DNA from: Pseudomonadota bacterium
Lineage (GTDB): Bacteria > Pseudomonadota > Gammaproteobacteria > Burkholderiales > Sulfuriferulaceae
Assembly: GCA_021790515.1 (NCBI GenBank)
Contig: JAJYHV010000026.1
Coordinates: forward strand, 1 to 64,000
Length of the DNA: 64,000 nt
Direction of reading: 5' to 3'
This document shows, one piece after another, positions 53,026-64,000 of the stretch (its first letter is position 1; every line of letters begins with the position of its first letter). Under the pieces are notes generated by a model. The model made no database searches. It saw nothing but the letters and a program-made list of their open reading frames with translations, and was not told where the DNA came from. The position numbers were made by a program, and so were the translations under genes.

Positions 53026-56000
53026 ATGAGCAAACGTACAGATTTACACAGCATTCTGATTATTGGCGCAGGCCCTATTGTCATTGGGCAGGCTTGTGAG
53101 TTCGACTACTCCGGCGCGCAGGCGTGCAAAGCTCTGCGTGAGGAAGGGTATAGGGTTGTGTTGGTCAACTCGAACCCGGCGACCATCATGACTGACCCTG
53201 ACATGGCCGATGTGACATATATCGAGCCGATTACTTGGCAGGTGGTGGAAAAAATCATCGATAAGGAGCGGCCGGACGCCTTGCTGCCTACCATGGGTGG
53301 ACAGACGGCGCTGAACTGTGCGCTGGATTTGGCGCGGCATGGCGTGCTGGAACGGTATGGCGTCGAGTTGATAGGGGCTTCACGTGAAGCCATCGACAAA
53401 GCTGAAGATCGGGAAAAATTCAAGCAGGCGATGTCCCGCATTGGTCTTGAATCGCCGCGTTCTTCCATTGCGCATAGTGTGGAAGAGGCCTTGCAGGTGC
53501 AGGCAGCGATGGGATTTCCCACGATTATTCGACCGTCGTTTACCATGGGTGGCAGCGGTGGCGGCATTGCTTACAATCGGCAGGAATTTGTGGAAATCTG
53601 CGAGCGCGGATTGGAGGCGTCGCCTACTCATGAGTTGCTGATTGAAGAATCGCTCATTGGCTGGAAAGAGTTCGAGATGGAAGTGGTGCGCGATCGCCAG
53701 GACAATTGCATCATCGTGTGTTCAATCGAGAATCTTGATCCCATGGGCGTTCATACGGGCGATTCGATTACCGTGGCGCCAGCCCTGACACTGACCGATC
53801 GGGAATATCAGGTGATGCGCGATGCTTCGATCGCTGTGCTACGCGAAATCGGCGTGGAAACGGGAGGATCCAATGTGCAGTTTGGCGTCAATCCGCGTGA
53901 TGGCCGTCTGGTGGTCATTGAAATGAATCCACGCGTATCGCGTTCATCTGCACTGGCTTCCAAGGCGACCGGTTTTCCGATTGCGCGTGTAGCAGCCAAA
54001 TTGGCCATCGGTTATACACTGGATGAATTGAGCAACGACATCACGGGCGGAATGACCCCGGCGTCTTTCGAGCCGAGCATTGATTACGTGGTGACCAAGA
54101 TTCCACGTTTTGCTTTTGAAAAATTCCCGCAGGCCAATGATCGGTTGACCACGCAAATGAAGTCGGTGGGCGAGGTCATGGCTATCGGACGCACGTTCCG
54201 TGAATCGCTGCAAAAAGCGTTACGCGGACTGGAAACCGGCGTGCACGGCCTGGATTCGCTGTCGCTGGAACGGAATGTCATCGAAGCTGAAATCGGTAAT
54301 CCCGGGCCTGAGCGGCTCTGGTATGTTGCCGATGCCTTCCGTGTTGGTATGAGTATGGCAGAAGTACATGATTTTACGCATATTGATCCATGGTTTCTGG
54401 CGCAGATCGAAGCCTTGGTGAAAAGCGAACAGTCTTTGCAGGGACGCCAGCTTGACAGTCTGGGTGCAGACGAGATGTATCAGTTGAAGCGCGACGGATT
54501 TTCTGACCAGCGACTGGCCAGACTGTTGGGAACTGATAAACATGCCGTACGGCAGCGGCGTTGGGTACAGGGCATTCATCCGGTGTATAAACGTGTGGAT
54601 ACCTGTGCGGCGGAGTTTGCGTCGCACACGGCATACATGTACTCGACATATGAGGAAGAATGTGAGGCTTCGCCATCAAATCGCCGTAAAATCATGGTGT
54701 TGGGCGGAGGCCCAAACCGTATCGGGCAAGGTATCGAATTCGATTACTGCTGCGTGCACGCAGCGTTGGCCTTGCGCGAGGACGGTTACGAAACCATTAT
54801 GGTCAATTGTAATCCGGAGACTGTGTCAACGGATTATGATATTTCAGACCGTTTGTATTTCGAGCCGTTAACGTTGGAAGATGTGCTGGAAATCGTGCGC
54901 ATCGAAAAGCCGGAAGGCGTGATTGTGCAGTATGGCGGACAGACGCCATTGAAGTTGGCGCGTGATTTACAGTTGTGTGGGGCGCCCATCATCGGCACGA
55001 CACCGGACATGATTGATTGCGCGGAGGATCGTGAACGTTTTCAGAAGATGTTGCAGGCGTTGGGATTGCGGCAACCCGCCAACCGGACGGCGCGATCGGC
55101 GGAAGAAGCATTGAATCTTGCCGCCGAAATTGGCTATCCATTGGTCGTGCGCCCGTCTTATGTACTGGGTGGCCGTGCCATGGAAATCGTGCGCGTAGAA
55201 GAAGATTTGCAGCGTTATATGCGTGAAGCTGTCAAGGTTTCCAATGATTCGCCGGTATTGCTCGACCGGTTTTTGAATGACGCGGTCGAAGTGGATGTCG
55301 ATGCGGTTTCGGATGGTAAAACAGTCGTCATTGGCGGTATCATGGAACACATTGAACAGGCCGGTGTTCATTCTGGTGATTCTGCCTGTTCGTTACCACC
55401 CTATAGTCTGTCCGTGGCGATCCAGGATGAAATTCGGCGTCAAACGATGGTTATGGCGCGGGCACTGAATGTGGTAGGTTTGATGAATGTGCAGTTTGCC
55501 CTGCAAAACGGGGTGGTGTACGTGCTGGAGGTGAATCCTCGCGCGTCGCGTACAGTGCCGTTTGTGTCCAAAGCCACTGGTGTGGCGCTGGCCAAGGTGG
55601 CGGCGCGGTGCATGGTCGGCATGTCGCTGGAAAGCCAGGGGGTGCGGGGCGAGGTTATTCCACCGTATTATTCGGTCAAGGAGGCTGTGTTTCCTTTCGT
55701 CAAATTTCAGGGCGTCGATACGTTGCTGGGGCCGGAGATGAAATCTACCGGCGAGGTGATGGGTATCGGGGAAAGTTTTGCCGAAGCCTTTGTCAAATCG
55801 CAACTGGCCGCAGGTGTGAAACTGCCGCACGGTGGGCAGGCATTTTTGAGTGTGCGTCATGTGGATAAAAGCAAGATTGTCGACATTGGTGCGGAATTGG
55901 TCCGGCTTGGATTCGTGCTGGTGGCGACCCGTGGTACGGCTGCCGCTTTGCAGGCAGGAGGTTTGTCCGTCAATGTGGTCAACAAAGTGGCAGAAGGTCG

Positions 56001-56247
56001 CCCGCACATTGTGGACATGATCAAGAACAATGAAATCAGCCTGATTGTGAACGTGGTGGACGATAAACGCGCTGTACGCGACTCGGTGGAAATTCGTCGG
56101 GTGGCTTTGGCGCAACGAGTGACGTATTACACGACACTGGAAGGTGCGCGTGCTGCCTGCATTGGCATGCGGGCAATGCGCGAGTTGAATGTTTATGATA
56201 TACAGCAATTGCATGGGCGTTTGCATGCCCGGGAAAGTGTGACATGA
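53026..56247 (+). CDS. carB: Carbamoyl-phosphate synthase large subunit
   Basis: [25 protein letters not shown]; tandem ATP-grasp halves. Confidence 0.98.
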   Translation: MSKRTDLHSILIIGAGPIVIGQACEFDYSGAQACKALREEGYRVVLVNSNPATIMTDPDMADVTYIEPITWQVVEKIIDKERPDALLPTMGGQTALNCALDLARHGVLERYGVELIGASREAIDKAEDREKFKQAMSRIGLESPRSSIAHSVEEALQVQAAMGFPTIIRPSFTMGGSGGGIAYNRQEFVEICERGLEASPTHELLIEESLIGWKEFEMEVVRDRQDNCIIVCSIENLDPMGVHTGDSITVAPALTLTDREYQVMRDASIAVLREIGVETGGSNVQFGVNPRDGRLVVIEMNPRVSRSSALASKATGFPIARVAAKLAIGYTLDELSNDITGGMTPASFEPSIDYVVTKIPRFAFEKFPQANDRLTTQMKSVGEVMAIGRTFRESLQKALRGLETGVHGLDSLSLERNVIEAEIGNPGPERLWYVADAFRVGMSMAEVHDFTHIDPWFLAQIEALVKSEQSLQGRQLDSLGADEMYQLKRDGFSDQRLARLLGTDKHAVRQRRWVQGIHPVYKRVDTCAAEFASHTAYMYSTYEEECEASPSNRRKIMVLGGGPNRIGQGIEFDYCCVHAALALREDGYETIMVNCNPETVSTDYDISDRLYFEPLTLEDVLEIVRIEKPEGVIVQYGGQTPLKLARDLQLCGAPIIGTTPDMIDCAEDRERFQKMLQALGLRQPANRTARSAEEALNLAAEIGYPLVVRPSYVLGGRAMEIVRVEEDLQRYMREAVKVSNDSPVLLDRFLNDAVEVDVDAVSDGKTVVIGGIMEHIEQAGVHSGDSACSLPPYSLSVAIQDEIRRQTMVMARALNVVGLMNVQFALQNGVVYVLEVNPRASRTVPFVSKATGVALAKVAARCMVGMSLESQGVRGEVIPPYYSVKEAVFPFVKFQGVDTLLGPEMKSTGEVMGIGESFAEAFVKSQLAAGVKLPHGGQAFLSVRHVDKSKIVDIGAELVRLGFVLVATRGTAAALQAGGLSVNVVNKVAEGRPHIVDMIKNNEISLIVNVVDDKRAVRDSVEIRRVALAQRVTYYTTLEGARAACIGMRAMRELNVYDIQQLHGRLHARESVT

Positions 56248-56729
56248 ATTCAATCGTTAAAGTCCCATTGACGGTGTTGGGCGCGCAGCAGTTGCGCGAT
56301 GAGTTGCATCGTCTGAAAACCATCGAACGTCCAGCAGTGATTACCGCAATTGCCGAAGCGCGTGCGCAGGGCGATTTGTCTGAAAATGCGGAGTACGATG
56401 CGGCCAAGGAAAAACAGGGTTTTATCGAAGGACGTATCGCTGAGTTGGAGGCAAAACTGTCAACAGCACAGGTTATCGATCCGGCGAGCATTGAGGCCGA
56501 AGGCCGTATCGTGTTTGGTGCCACTGTTGAACTGGAAGATATGAACAGTGGTGATACAGTGACCTATCAAATTGTCGGAGACGACGAAGCGGATATCAAA
56601 CTGGCAAAAATATCCATCAGTTCGCCGATTGCCCGGGCGCTGATTGGCAAGCATGCGGGAGATACGGCAGATGTGATGGCGCCAAGCGGCGTTCGTCAGT
56701 ATGAAGTGCTGGATGTGCGTTATATTTGA
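56244..56729 (+). CDS. greA: Transcription elongation factor GreA
   Basis: [28 protein letters not shown]. Confidence 0.97.
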   Translation: MNSIVKVPLTVLGAQQLRDELHRLKTIERPAVITAIAEARAQGDLSENAEYDAAKEKQGFIEGRIAELEAKLSTAQVIDPASIEAEGRIVFGATVELEDMNSGDTVTYQIVGDDEADIKLAKISISSPIARALIGKHAGDTADVMAPSGVRQYEVLDVRYI

Positions 56730-56736
56730 GACCGCC

Positions 56737-57180
56737 ATGCACCGTTTCTCTGATATGTTGGCCAAAGTAGTGCTCACGATGTGGGTGGGTGGTCTATGGA
56801 CGATTGCGGTGGTGGCGTGGGTATTGTTCCAGAAACTGACCGACAGACAGTTGGCGGGCAATGTGGCCGGGACATTATTCACCATCGTGGATTGGGTCGG
56901 TATGGCGACCGGTTTTTATTTGCTGATACACCGCTCGGTGCGTGAGGGTACCGGTGTGTTGCGACGAGGATTTTTCTGGCTGGTGCTGGGTATGCTGTTG
57001 CTGACGCTGGGCAGTTATTTTGGCATCCAGCCCATTATTGAACAATTGAAAGCGCAGGCTTGGCCAAAAGCCGTGATGCAAAGCGTGTTTGCCGACCGTT
57101 TTGCCCGCTGGCATGGGATTTCCAGCGTGGTGTATCTGGTAGAATGTGTTTTGGGCTTGGTTCTGGTGGCGCGTGAATAA
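56737..57180 (+). CDS. DUF4149-type membrane protein
   Basis: MHRFSDMLAKVVLTMWVGGLWTIAVVAWVLF; four TM segments; between greA and rlmE. Confidence 0.75.
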   Translation: MHRFSDMLAKVVLTMWVGGLWTIAVVAWVLFQKLTDRQLAGNVAGTLFTIVDWVGMATGFYLLIHRSVREGTGVLRRGFFWLVLGMLLLTLGSYFGIQPIIEQLKAQAWPKAVMQSVFADRFARWHGISSVVYLVECVLGLVLVARE

Positions 57181-57192
57181 TATCCTGACACT

Positions 57193-57822
57193 GTGGTGTC
57201 GGCTGTTCGTATGAAACCTGCCAGAACCAGCAAAGCGTGGATGCTTGAACATGTGAACGATCCTTGGGTCAAACAGGCCAAGGCGCAGGGCTACCGTTCT
57301 CGCGCAGCATTCAAACTGGAAGAAATCAATCAGAAAGACATGCTTATCCGGCGTGGGTCTTGGGTGGCGGATTTGGGGTCTGCTCCGGGTGCGTGGTCTC
57401 AATATGCCCGGAAAATGGGGGCGCATCTCGTCGCGCTGGATATTCTGCCAATGGCGCCGATTCCGGGCGTGCAGTTCATACAAGGCGATTTTACCGAGCA
57501 GGTGACGCTTGACGCCTTGAGTGCAACATTGAAAAATCAGCAACTGGACCTTGTAATGAGTGATATGGCGCCCAATATCAGTGGCGTATCCAGCGTCGAT
57601 CAGGCGCGCAGTCTCTATTTGTGCGAGTTGGCGCTGGATTTTGCCAAGGGGTGGTTGAAACCCGACGGCAGTTTCTTGGTCAAAGTATTCCAAGGCGTTG
57701 GTTTTCCGGAGTATTTGGTAGCCATGCGCGGTGTTTTTGAGCAGGTGATTAGCCGGAAACCGAAAGCTTCACGTGACCGGAGCAGCGAAGTGTATCTATT
57801 AGGTAAAATGTTGCGTAGATAA
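57193..57822 (+). CDS. rlmE: 23S rRNA (uridine-2'-O)-methyltransferase
   Basis: RSRAAFKLEEINQKD, WVADLGSAPGAWSQYA, DLVMSDMAPNISG. Confidence 0.96.
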   Translation: MVSAVRMKPARTSKAWMLEHVNDPWVKQAKAQGYRSRAAFKLEEINQKDMLIRRGSWVADLGSAPGAWSQYARKMGAHLVALDILPMAPIPGVQFIQGDFTEQVTLDALSATLKNQQLDLVMSDMAPNISGVSSVDQARSLYLCELALDFAKGWLKPDGSFLVKVFQGVGFPEYLVAMRGVFEQVISRKPKASRDRSSEVYLLGKMLRR

Positions 57823-57889
57823 TTGGTAATGTTCGTCATTTGGGTTTAAAATCAGGACGCGGGCGTTTTCGCTTGACCGGAGCGTAGTT

Positions 57890-59782
57890 ATGAATGGCAT
57901 GTTTAAAAATATAGCGATCTGGCTGGTCGTGATTCTGGTGCTGATGACGGTGTTCAATCAGTTCAATAATCACCAACCCAGTCAGGCACAGGTTGATTAC
58001 TCGCAGTTTCTGGATCAGGTGAAACAGGGACAGGTGGCCAAAGTGGTCATCGAGAATCATTCTATCAAAGGCATTCGTACCGATGGACATCGGTTTACGA
58101 CGTATGCGCCGTCTGACCCCTGGATGGTGTCGGATTTGCTCAAAGGCGGGGTGACGGTAGAGGCGCGTCCCGAGGAAGAGCCTTCATTCCTGATGAATAT
58201 CTTTATTTCCTGGTTCCCCATGTTGCTGTTCATTGGCGTATGGTTTTTCATCATGCGGCAAATGCAGGGCGGTGGTAAAGGAGGCGCGTTTTCGTTTGGC
58301 AAGAGCAAGGCGCGAATGCTGGATGAATCGACCAATCAGGTGACTTTTGCCGATGTCGCCGGTTGCGATGAAGCCAAGGAAGAAGTGTCGGAACTGGTTG
58401 ACTTCCTGCGCGAACCAGCCAAATTCCAGAAGCTTGGCGGACGGGTGCCCCGTGGTGTGCTGATGGCAGGCAGTCCTGGTACCGGTAAAACCTTGCTGGC
58501 CAAGGCGATTGCCGGTGAGGCGAAAGTGCCGTTTTTCAGTATTTCCGGTTCGGATTTTGTGGAAATGTTTGTGGGCGTGGGAGCTGCCCGCGTGCGCGAT
58601 ATGTTTGAGCAAGCCAAGAAGCACGCGCCCTGCATCATTTTTATCGATGAAATCGATGCGGTAGGTCGTCAGCGCGGTGCTGGCATGGGCGGGGGCAACG
58701 ACGAACGCGAACAGACCCTGAATCAATTGCTGGTCGAGATGGATGGCTTTGAAGGGTCGGTCGGGGTGATTGTGATTGCTGCCACCAACCGTCCGGATGT
58801 GCTGGATCCTGCCTTGTTACGCCCTGGTCGTTTCGACCGCCAGGTGGTGGTGCCTTTACCCGATATTCGCGGGCGCGAGCAAATTTTATTGGTGCACATG
58901 CGTAAAATACCGGGCGCTCCCGACGTGCGTGCGGATATTCTGGCACGGGGTACGCCGGGTTTTTCGGGCGCTGATCTGGCGAATCTTGTGAATGAAGCGG
59001 CATTGTTCGCTGCCCGTTCCAACAAACGTCTGGTGGACATGGATGATTTTGAACGCGCCAAAGACAAGATTATGATGGGCGCCGAGCGTAAAAATCTGGT
59101 CATGCCTGAAGACGAACGCCGTAATACGGCATACCATGAGGCTGGGCATGCTGTGGTGGCATATTTGCTCGACAAAACTGATCCTGTGCATAAGGTAACA
59201 ATTATTCCGCGCGGCCGTGCGCTGGGATTGACCATGCAATTGCCGACTGAAGACCGGTACAGCATGGATAGGGAGCAATTGCTGCAAAATATTTCCGTGT
59301 TGTTTGGTGGACGGATTGCAGAAGAAGTGTTCATGGGTCATATGACCACTGGTGCATCCAATGATTTTGAACGGGCGACCGGTATGGCGCGCAGCATGGT
59401 AACCCAATGGGGAATGTCCCAGGCGTTGGGCCCAATGGTGTATGGCGAAAATGATGGTGAGATCTTTCTGGGGCGTAGCGTGACAACGCATAAAAACGTG
59501 TCTGAAGCGACGATGCAGAAAGTGGACGGAGAAATTCGCCGCATTATTGATGAGCAGTATGCGCTCGCACGTAAATTGCTGGAAGATCATCGTGACAAAG
59601 TGGAGGCTATGGCGCATGCCTTGCTGGAGTGGGAAACCATTGATGCTGACCAAATCAAGGATATCATGTCGGGACAACCGCCGCGTCCGCCAAAACCGGT
59701 AAGCGGTGCGGGTAATCCTGTGGGCGGCAGCAGTGGCACAACGCCACCCAAGGCGGCGCCAACCGTGACGCCTGCAGTTTGA
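57890..59782 (+). CDS. ftsH: ATP-dependent zinc metalloprotease FtsH
   Basis: Walker [24 protein letters not shown] zinc site; [18 protein letters not shown]. Confidence 0.98.
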   Translation: MNGMFKNIAIWLVVILVLMTVFNQFNNHQPSQAQVDYSQFLDQVKQGQVAKVVIENHSIKGIRTDGHRFTTYAPSDPWMVSDLLKGGVTVEARPEEEPSFLMNIFISWFPMLLFIGVWFFIMRQMQGGGKGGAFSFGKSKARMLDESTNQVTFADVAGCDEAKEEVSELVDFLREPAKFQKLGGRVPRGVLMAGSPGTGKTLLAKAIAGEAKVPFFSISGSDFVEMFVGVGAARVRDMFEQAKKHAPCIIFIDEIDAVGRQRGAGMGGGNDEREQTLNQLLVEMDGFEGSVGVIVIAATNRPDVLDPALLRPGRFDRQVVVPLPDIRGREQILLVHMRKIPGAPDVRADILARGTPGFSGADLANLVNEAALFAARSNKRLVDMDDFERAKDKIMMGAERKNLVMPEDERRNTAYHEAGHAVVAYLLDKTDPVHKVTIIPRGRALGLTMQLPTEDRYSMDREQLLQNISVLFGGRIAEEVFMGHMTTGASNDFERATGMARSMVTQWGMSQALGPMVYGENDGEIFLGRSVTTHKNVSEATMQKVDGEIRRIIDEQYALARKLLEDHRDKVEAMAHALLEWETIDADQIKDIMSGQPPRPPKPVSGAGNPVGGSSGTTPPKAAPTVTPAV

Positions 59783-59810
59783 GTTATCATAAAGGCGTAT
59801 TTGGCGGATA

Positions 59811-59844
59811 AAACAAACGGGCTTTTGCCCGTTTGTTGTTTTTG
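59811..59844 (+). terminator. Rho-independent terminator after ftsH
   Basis: ACAAACGGGC-TTTT-GCCCGTTTGTTGTTTTT. Confidence 0.85.
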
Positions 59845-59855
59845 AAAGAACATTC

Positions 59856-60695
59856 ATGCTGTTGCAATGCCGACATAAAACACTGGATTTGCATTTTCCC
59901 CGTGTGATGGGGATTTTGAATGTAACGCCAGACTCATTTTCCGATGGTGGAAAGTTTCCTGGTTTGAATGCGGTGATTGATCATGCGCTGACCTTGATTG
60001 AAGATGGCGCCGATATACTGGATATTGGTGGAGAGTCCACCCGTCCGGGCGCACAACAGGTATCGGTGCAGGAAGAATTGGCGCGGGTGCTTCCTGTGGT
60101 GGAAGCATTGACAGGCGTGTTGCAGGATAAAAAAACGGTGATTTCTGTGGATACCCGCCGTACGGAAGTCATGCAGGCAGTGTTACAGGTTGGTGCGGAT
60201 ATGATCAATGATATTCAGGCGCTTGAAGCTCCGGGAGCCGTTGAAGCGGTAGCGCAATCTGGCGCTGCCGCGTGCCTGATGCACATGCGCGGCAATCCTC
60301 AATCGATGCAACAGCAAGTGGATTATGATGATGTGGTGGCTGAAGTGTATATGTATTTGCAGCGGCGGGTTGATACGGCGCTGGCTGCAGGTATCACACG
60401 ACATGCCTTATTGGTTGATCCGGGTATCGGTTTTGGCAAATCCACACAAGGAAATTTGTCATTAATCAAACACATCAATCGCTTGCAAGCGCTACAGTTA
60501 CCCATTTTATTGGGCGTTTCCAGAAAACGCTTTCTGGGCAATGTGACCGGTCGTGCCGTTGATGAACGTGAATGGGCGACGATTGCTGCCAATCTTTATG
60601 CATATCATCAGGGCGTGCGGATTTTTCGGGTGCATCATGTGCGTGCCTGTCGGGATGCACTGGTTATGTGTCGGGCAATAGAGGAAAGTCAATGA
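59856..60695 (+). CDS. folP: Dihydropteroate synthase
   Basis: [37 protein letters not shown]. Confidence 0.97.
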   Translation: MLLQCRHKTLDLHFPRVMGILNVTPDSFSDGGKFPGLNAVIDHALTLIEDGADILDIGGESTRPGAQQVSVQEELARVLPVVEALTGVLQDKKTVISVDTRRTEVMQAVLQVGADMINDIQALEAPGAVEAVAQSGAAACLMHMRGNPQSMQQQVDYDDVVAEVYMYLQRRVDTALAAGITRHALLVDPGIGFGKSTQGNLSLIKHINRLQALQLPILLGVSRKRFLGNVTGRAVDEREWATIAANLYAYHQGVRIFRVHHVRACRDALVMCRAIEESQ

Positions 60696-62050
60696 GCAGA
60701 AAGTATTTTGGTACAGATGGGATACGCGGCAGAGTGGGCGAATTTCCCATTACACCGGATTTTGTGTTGCGTTTAGGATATGCGGCGGGCAAAGTGTTGG
60801 CACGTAATGCGCAGACATTGCCCGCCGGAGTGGCGCATCCGGTGGTCTTGATTGGCAAGGATACTCGGTTGTCCGGTTATATGCTTGAGGCTGCTTTGCA
60901 AGCCGGCTTATGTGCAGCGGGGGTCCATGTGCGCTTGGTAGGGCCAATGCCGACGCCAGCGGTCGCGTATTTGACGCGGGCATTGCGTTTGCAGGCGGGT
61001 ATCGTCATTTCCGCTTCACACAATCCGTTTGAAGATAATGGCATCAAGTTTTTTTCTGCTACCGGCGAAAAACTGGAAGACGAAACAGAATTGGCTATTG
61101 AGCAGGAATTGGCGCGTGAAATGGTGATGTTTCCACCAGCGGAATTGGGGCGCGTCAAGCGTATTGATGATGCGGCAGCGCGGTATACTGAGTTTTGCAA
61201 GAGCAGTTTCCCGTTTGAACAGGATTTGCGTGGCCTGAAAATTGTGGTGGATTGTGCGCATGGCGCTTCATATCACATTGCGCCGCAGGTATTCCATGAA
61301 CTGGGTGCCGAGGTCATTGCCGTTGGCAATACGCCGGATGGCACTAATATCAACCGTGAATGTGGCGCGACACATACCGCAACCATGAGCGCCGCCGTTC
61401 GTCAGCATCGCGCTGGTTTCGGTGTGGCGCTGGATGGAGATGCTGACCGGGTCATGATGGCCGACGCAGATGGCCGTATTTTTGATGGCGATCAGTTGTT
61501 GTACATCATCGCCAGATTCCGTCAATCGCTTGGCAGATTGAAAGGCGGTGTGGTGGGAACGCTGATGAGCAATCTGGGTTTGCAGCATGCGCTGGAGCGT
61601 TTGTCGATTCCGTTTGTGCGCGCCAGGGTGGGTGATCGGTATGTACTGGAATTACTGAATGAACGTGGTTGGTATCTGGGTGGTGAGTCCTCCGGGCATA
61701 TCCTGTGTTTGCAGAAGCATACCACCGGAGACGGTATCATCGCCGCTTTGCAGGTATTGCGCGCGTTGCGTGAAACCGGTCAGACACTGGCGGAATATAC
61801 GGCGGATTTGCACATGTATCCACAATGTCTGCTTAATGTTCGTGTGGCAACACCGGTAGACTTGCAGCATGGCGACATACGGCACGCGGTTGAACGGGTA
61901 GAAAAGGAATTGGGTGTGAACGGCCGGGTGGTGTTGCGGTCGTCAGGAACCGAGCCGCTGGTTCGGGTAATGGTCGAAAGCGCCGACGGTGCACAGGCAC
62001 AGCGACATGCCGAAAGTATCGCCGCTGCTGTCCGTGCGGCAGTACGGTAA
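60692..62050 (+). CDS. glmM: Phosphoglucosamine mutase
   Basis: [47 protein letters not shown]; stop codon lies in the IS3 TIR. Confidence 0.97.
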   Translation: MSRKYFGTDGIRGRVGEFPITPDFVLRLGYAAGKVLARNAQTLPAGVAHPVVLIGKDTRLSGYMLEAALQAGLCAAGVHVRLVGPMPTPAVAYLTRALRLQAGIVISASHNPFEDNGIKFFSATGEKLEDETELAIEQELAREMVMFPPAELGRVKRIDDAAARYTEFCKSSFPFEQDLRGLKIVVDCAHGASYHIAPQVFHELGAEVIAVGNTPDGTNINRECGATHTATMSAAVRQHRAGFGVALDGDADRVMMADADGRIFDGDQLLYIIARFRQSLGRLKGGVVGTLMSNLGLQHALERLSIPFVRARVGDRYVLELLNERGWYLGGESSGHILCLQKHTTGDGIIAALQVLRALRETGQTLAEYTADLHMYPQCLLNVRVATPVDLQHGDIRHAVERVEKELGVNGRVVLRSSGTEPLVRVMVESADGAQAQRHAESIAAAVRAAVR

Positions 62051-62083
62051 TCCCCCCATTTTTAGTTGGGGTCAGAAGTAGGG

Positions 62084-62820
62084 TTACGCGGCCATGGCCA
62101 GCCGTTGTTTCGGTGTAATGCCACCCAAGGCCATGTGTGGGCGGTCGTGGTTATAATCATACATCCACTTCGTTGCAAATAGCTGGACTTCGGCCAGGTC
62201 TTGCCACAAATACTGCGATAGCCATTCATAACGCACTGTCCGGTTGAACCGTTCGACATAAGCATTTTGTTGTGGGTTTCCGGGCTGGATATAATCCAGC
62301 CGGATGCCTTGCCTGGCTGCCCAGTCCTGCAACAGGCCGCTGATATATTGTCACTGCGAATGGCAACCGGCTTGCCCCGCCATTCGATGTTCTGGTTCAG
62401 TGTTCGAATCACCCGTTCCGCTATCTGCAAGCTGATCATGCATGAAATCCATCGACCAACATTGGTTGATGGATTCTGGCACTGCAAGCGCTTCAGGTTT
62501 TTCCCTCACCAGCCGTTTTCTGGGCTTGATGCGCAGATTCAGCTCCAACTCCTTGTAAATTCGATATACCCGTTTGTGATTCCAGCCAAATTCTTTTACG
62601 TTGCGCAGCCACAAAAAACACAGTCCAAAGCCCCAGTTGCGATGATTGTCCGTCAGCCGGATCAGCCAGTCGGCGATCTCGGCATTTTCGCTGTTCAGCC
62701 TGGCTTCATGACGATAGCAGGTTTCGCTAATGACCATGATATTGCAAGCCAGCCGGATCGAAATCCCTTTGTTCGCCACCAGTTCCTTGGCCACCTCGCG
62801 GCGTCGAGATGGCCGGGTTA
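62084..62820 (-). pseudogene. IS3-family transposase orfB, disrupted by internal deletions
   Basis: ...INQCWSMDFMHDQLAD then a frame break; RVIRTLNQNIEWRGKPVAIRSDN then a break; QDWAARQGIRLDYIQPGNPQQNAYVERFNRTVRYEW. Confidence 0.88.
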
Positions 62821-63081
62821 TTTTTTTCCGAGGATCTCCTTCAGGATGTCGCCCTTCAGTCGTTCCTCGGCGTACATCTTCTTCAGCCGGGCGTTCTCGG
62901 CTTCCAATTCTTTCAAGCGGGACATCATTGGCACATCCAACCCGCCGTACTTCGCGCGCCATTTATAAAACGTTGCCGTGCTGATTCCGTATTCCCGGCA
63001 AATCTCCGGTACCGGCGTGCCGCCTTCTACCCGTTTCAATGCCTCAATGATCTGACTATCCGTGAATTTTGACTGCTTCAT
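62818..63081 (-). CDS. IS3-family transposase orfA
   Basis: MKQSKFTDSQIIEALKRVEGGTPVPEICREYGISTATFYKWRAKYGGLDVPMMSRLKELEAENARLKKMYAEERLKGDILKEILGKK. Confidence 0.93.
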   Translation of the reverse strand: MKQSKFTDSQIIEALKRVEGGTPVPEICREYGISTATFYKWRAKYGGLDVPMMSRLKELEAENARLKKMYAEERLKGDILKEILGKK

Positions 63082-63285
63082 GTAGAGCTCCCTCGTATCG
63101 AGAAAATTCTACTTCCAATCCCAACTTTTTGCTGGGGGGATTACCAGTGGATTGTAGTAAAATTCGGTATAAGCGGAAGGTTGTCGGCATTAACGGATCG
63201 CAGGATCGATAATCGAAATAATATCAAATTCTTACAACATTTTCTGCCATTTTTATGAAATATTCAGATTGAGGCATAAACATAA

Positions 63286-64000
63286 ATGCTTGGCGTTTTC
63301 AATCCATTCTATTATTTTTTTGTTATAGCGATTTTGCTGATTTTTGCCAAAAATCCACTTTTCAATTTAGCTGACGCGTCTTGGCATAGCACCACAAACA
63401 GAACGGTTAATATCGATGGCTTGAGGGGAATCCTCGCACTGAGCGTTCTCGTACAACATGCAGCCTTCCTGCATAATTCTCTCATCGGACTAAGTTGGCA
63501 AATTCCTATCCCCAACTTTTTTAATCAGACTGGACAGGCCAGTGTATCGCTTTTTTTTATGATCACCGGTTTTTTGTTTTGGAGAAAAGCGGTAGAAGCC
63601 AATGGTCGCCTGCGTTGGGGTAAGTTGTACATCACCCGGTTTTTTAGAATCGCGCCTGTTTATTATTTTTCCGTAGCGATCGTACTTTTTATCGTCTTTT
63701 ATGCAAGTCACTTTCACCTGCGGGAATCACCAGCCAAATTGATGAAAGAGCTTTTTCCGCTATTATTGGCGGGGTTTTACAAAGTGGGTCATCACATTAA
63801 CGGCACAGATGCAGCGATAATAAACGCAAGCGTAACGTGGACACTCCGCTATGAATGGGAATACTATCTACTGATATTACCAATATCAGCCATTTTTACG
63901 AGGCGTGTGGGTTGGCATATCTGGTATTCGGTGTCTGGATTTGTCTTGTTAACCATCATCACCATCAGATCACCTTCAAGTCACTCCGCTATTGCTTTGT
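63286..64000 (+). CDS. Membrane acyltransferase (acyltransferase-3/OafA-like), truncated by window end
   Basis: MLGVFNPFYYFFVIAILLIF...NRTVNIDGLRGILALSVLVQHAAFLHN...ASVSLFFMITGFLFWRK...YITRFFRIAPVYYFSV; not listed in ORF track because it is open-ended. Confidence 0.88.
   Translation, partial: MLGVFNPFYYFFVIAILLIFAKNPLFNLADASWHSTTNRTVNIDGLRGILALSVLVQHAAFLHNSLIGLSWQIPIPNFFNQTGQASVSLFFMITGFLFWRKAVEANGRLRWGKLYITRFFRIAPVYYFSVAIVLFIVFYASHFHLRESPAKLMKELFPLLLAGFYKVGHHINGTDAAIINASVTWTLRYEWEYYLLILPISAIFTRRVGWHIWYSVSGFVLLTIITIRSPSSHSAIAL

Larger units (their letters stand above)
62047..63144 (-). mobile_element. IS3-family insertion sequence, degenerate
   Basis: Terminal inverted repeats GTAATCCCCCCATTTTTAGTTGGGGTCAGAAGTAG / GTAATCCCCCCAGCAAAAAGTTGGGATTGGAAGTAG; orfA and broken orfB. 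Confidence 0.9.

Overview
The window looks like a chromosomal segment of a betaproteobacterium (inferred from gene content and order; I could not run a search). Most of it is housekeeping DNA: lipA-lipB-ybeD-dacC-rlpA-rodA-mrdA-mreDCB (minus strand), gatCAB, rpoH, a PEP-CTERM-type protein beside a two-component system, tRNA-Asp and tRNA-Glu, rmuC, a pyruvate dehydrogenase operon with a fused E2-E3, recJ, a TorT-like protein beside a GGDEF/EAL sensor, serB, mfd, pgsA, kup, def, dnaE, carAB, greA, rlmE, ftsH, folP and glmM. Accessory signals lie between these. (1) A tandem RNA-hairpin array with conserved TCATCCC/GTCCC linkers sits directly upstream of a truncated NYN/LabA-type nuclease gene at the left edge. 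It has a plausible promoter before it and a terminator-like last hairpin after it, an architecture resembling type III toxin-antitoxin loci. (2) A mosaic family of MITE-like palindromic repeats repeatedly abuts or supplies stop codons, and in one case supplies the N-terminus of a GGDEF/EAL protein. (3) There are degenerate IS3- and IS66-family remnants. (4) There is an orphan SLATT-domain protein. (5) A CIRCE-like operator overlaps the rpoH promoter. (6) Two small membrane ORFs are missing from the supplied ORF track. The right edge enters an AT-rich region with a truncated acyltransferase gene. Coordinates are read by hand and starts are approximate where noted.
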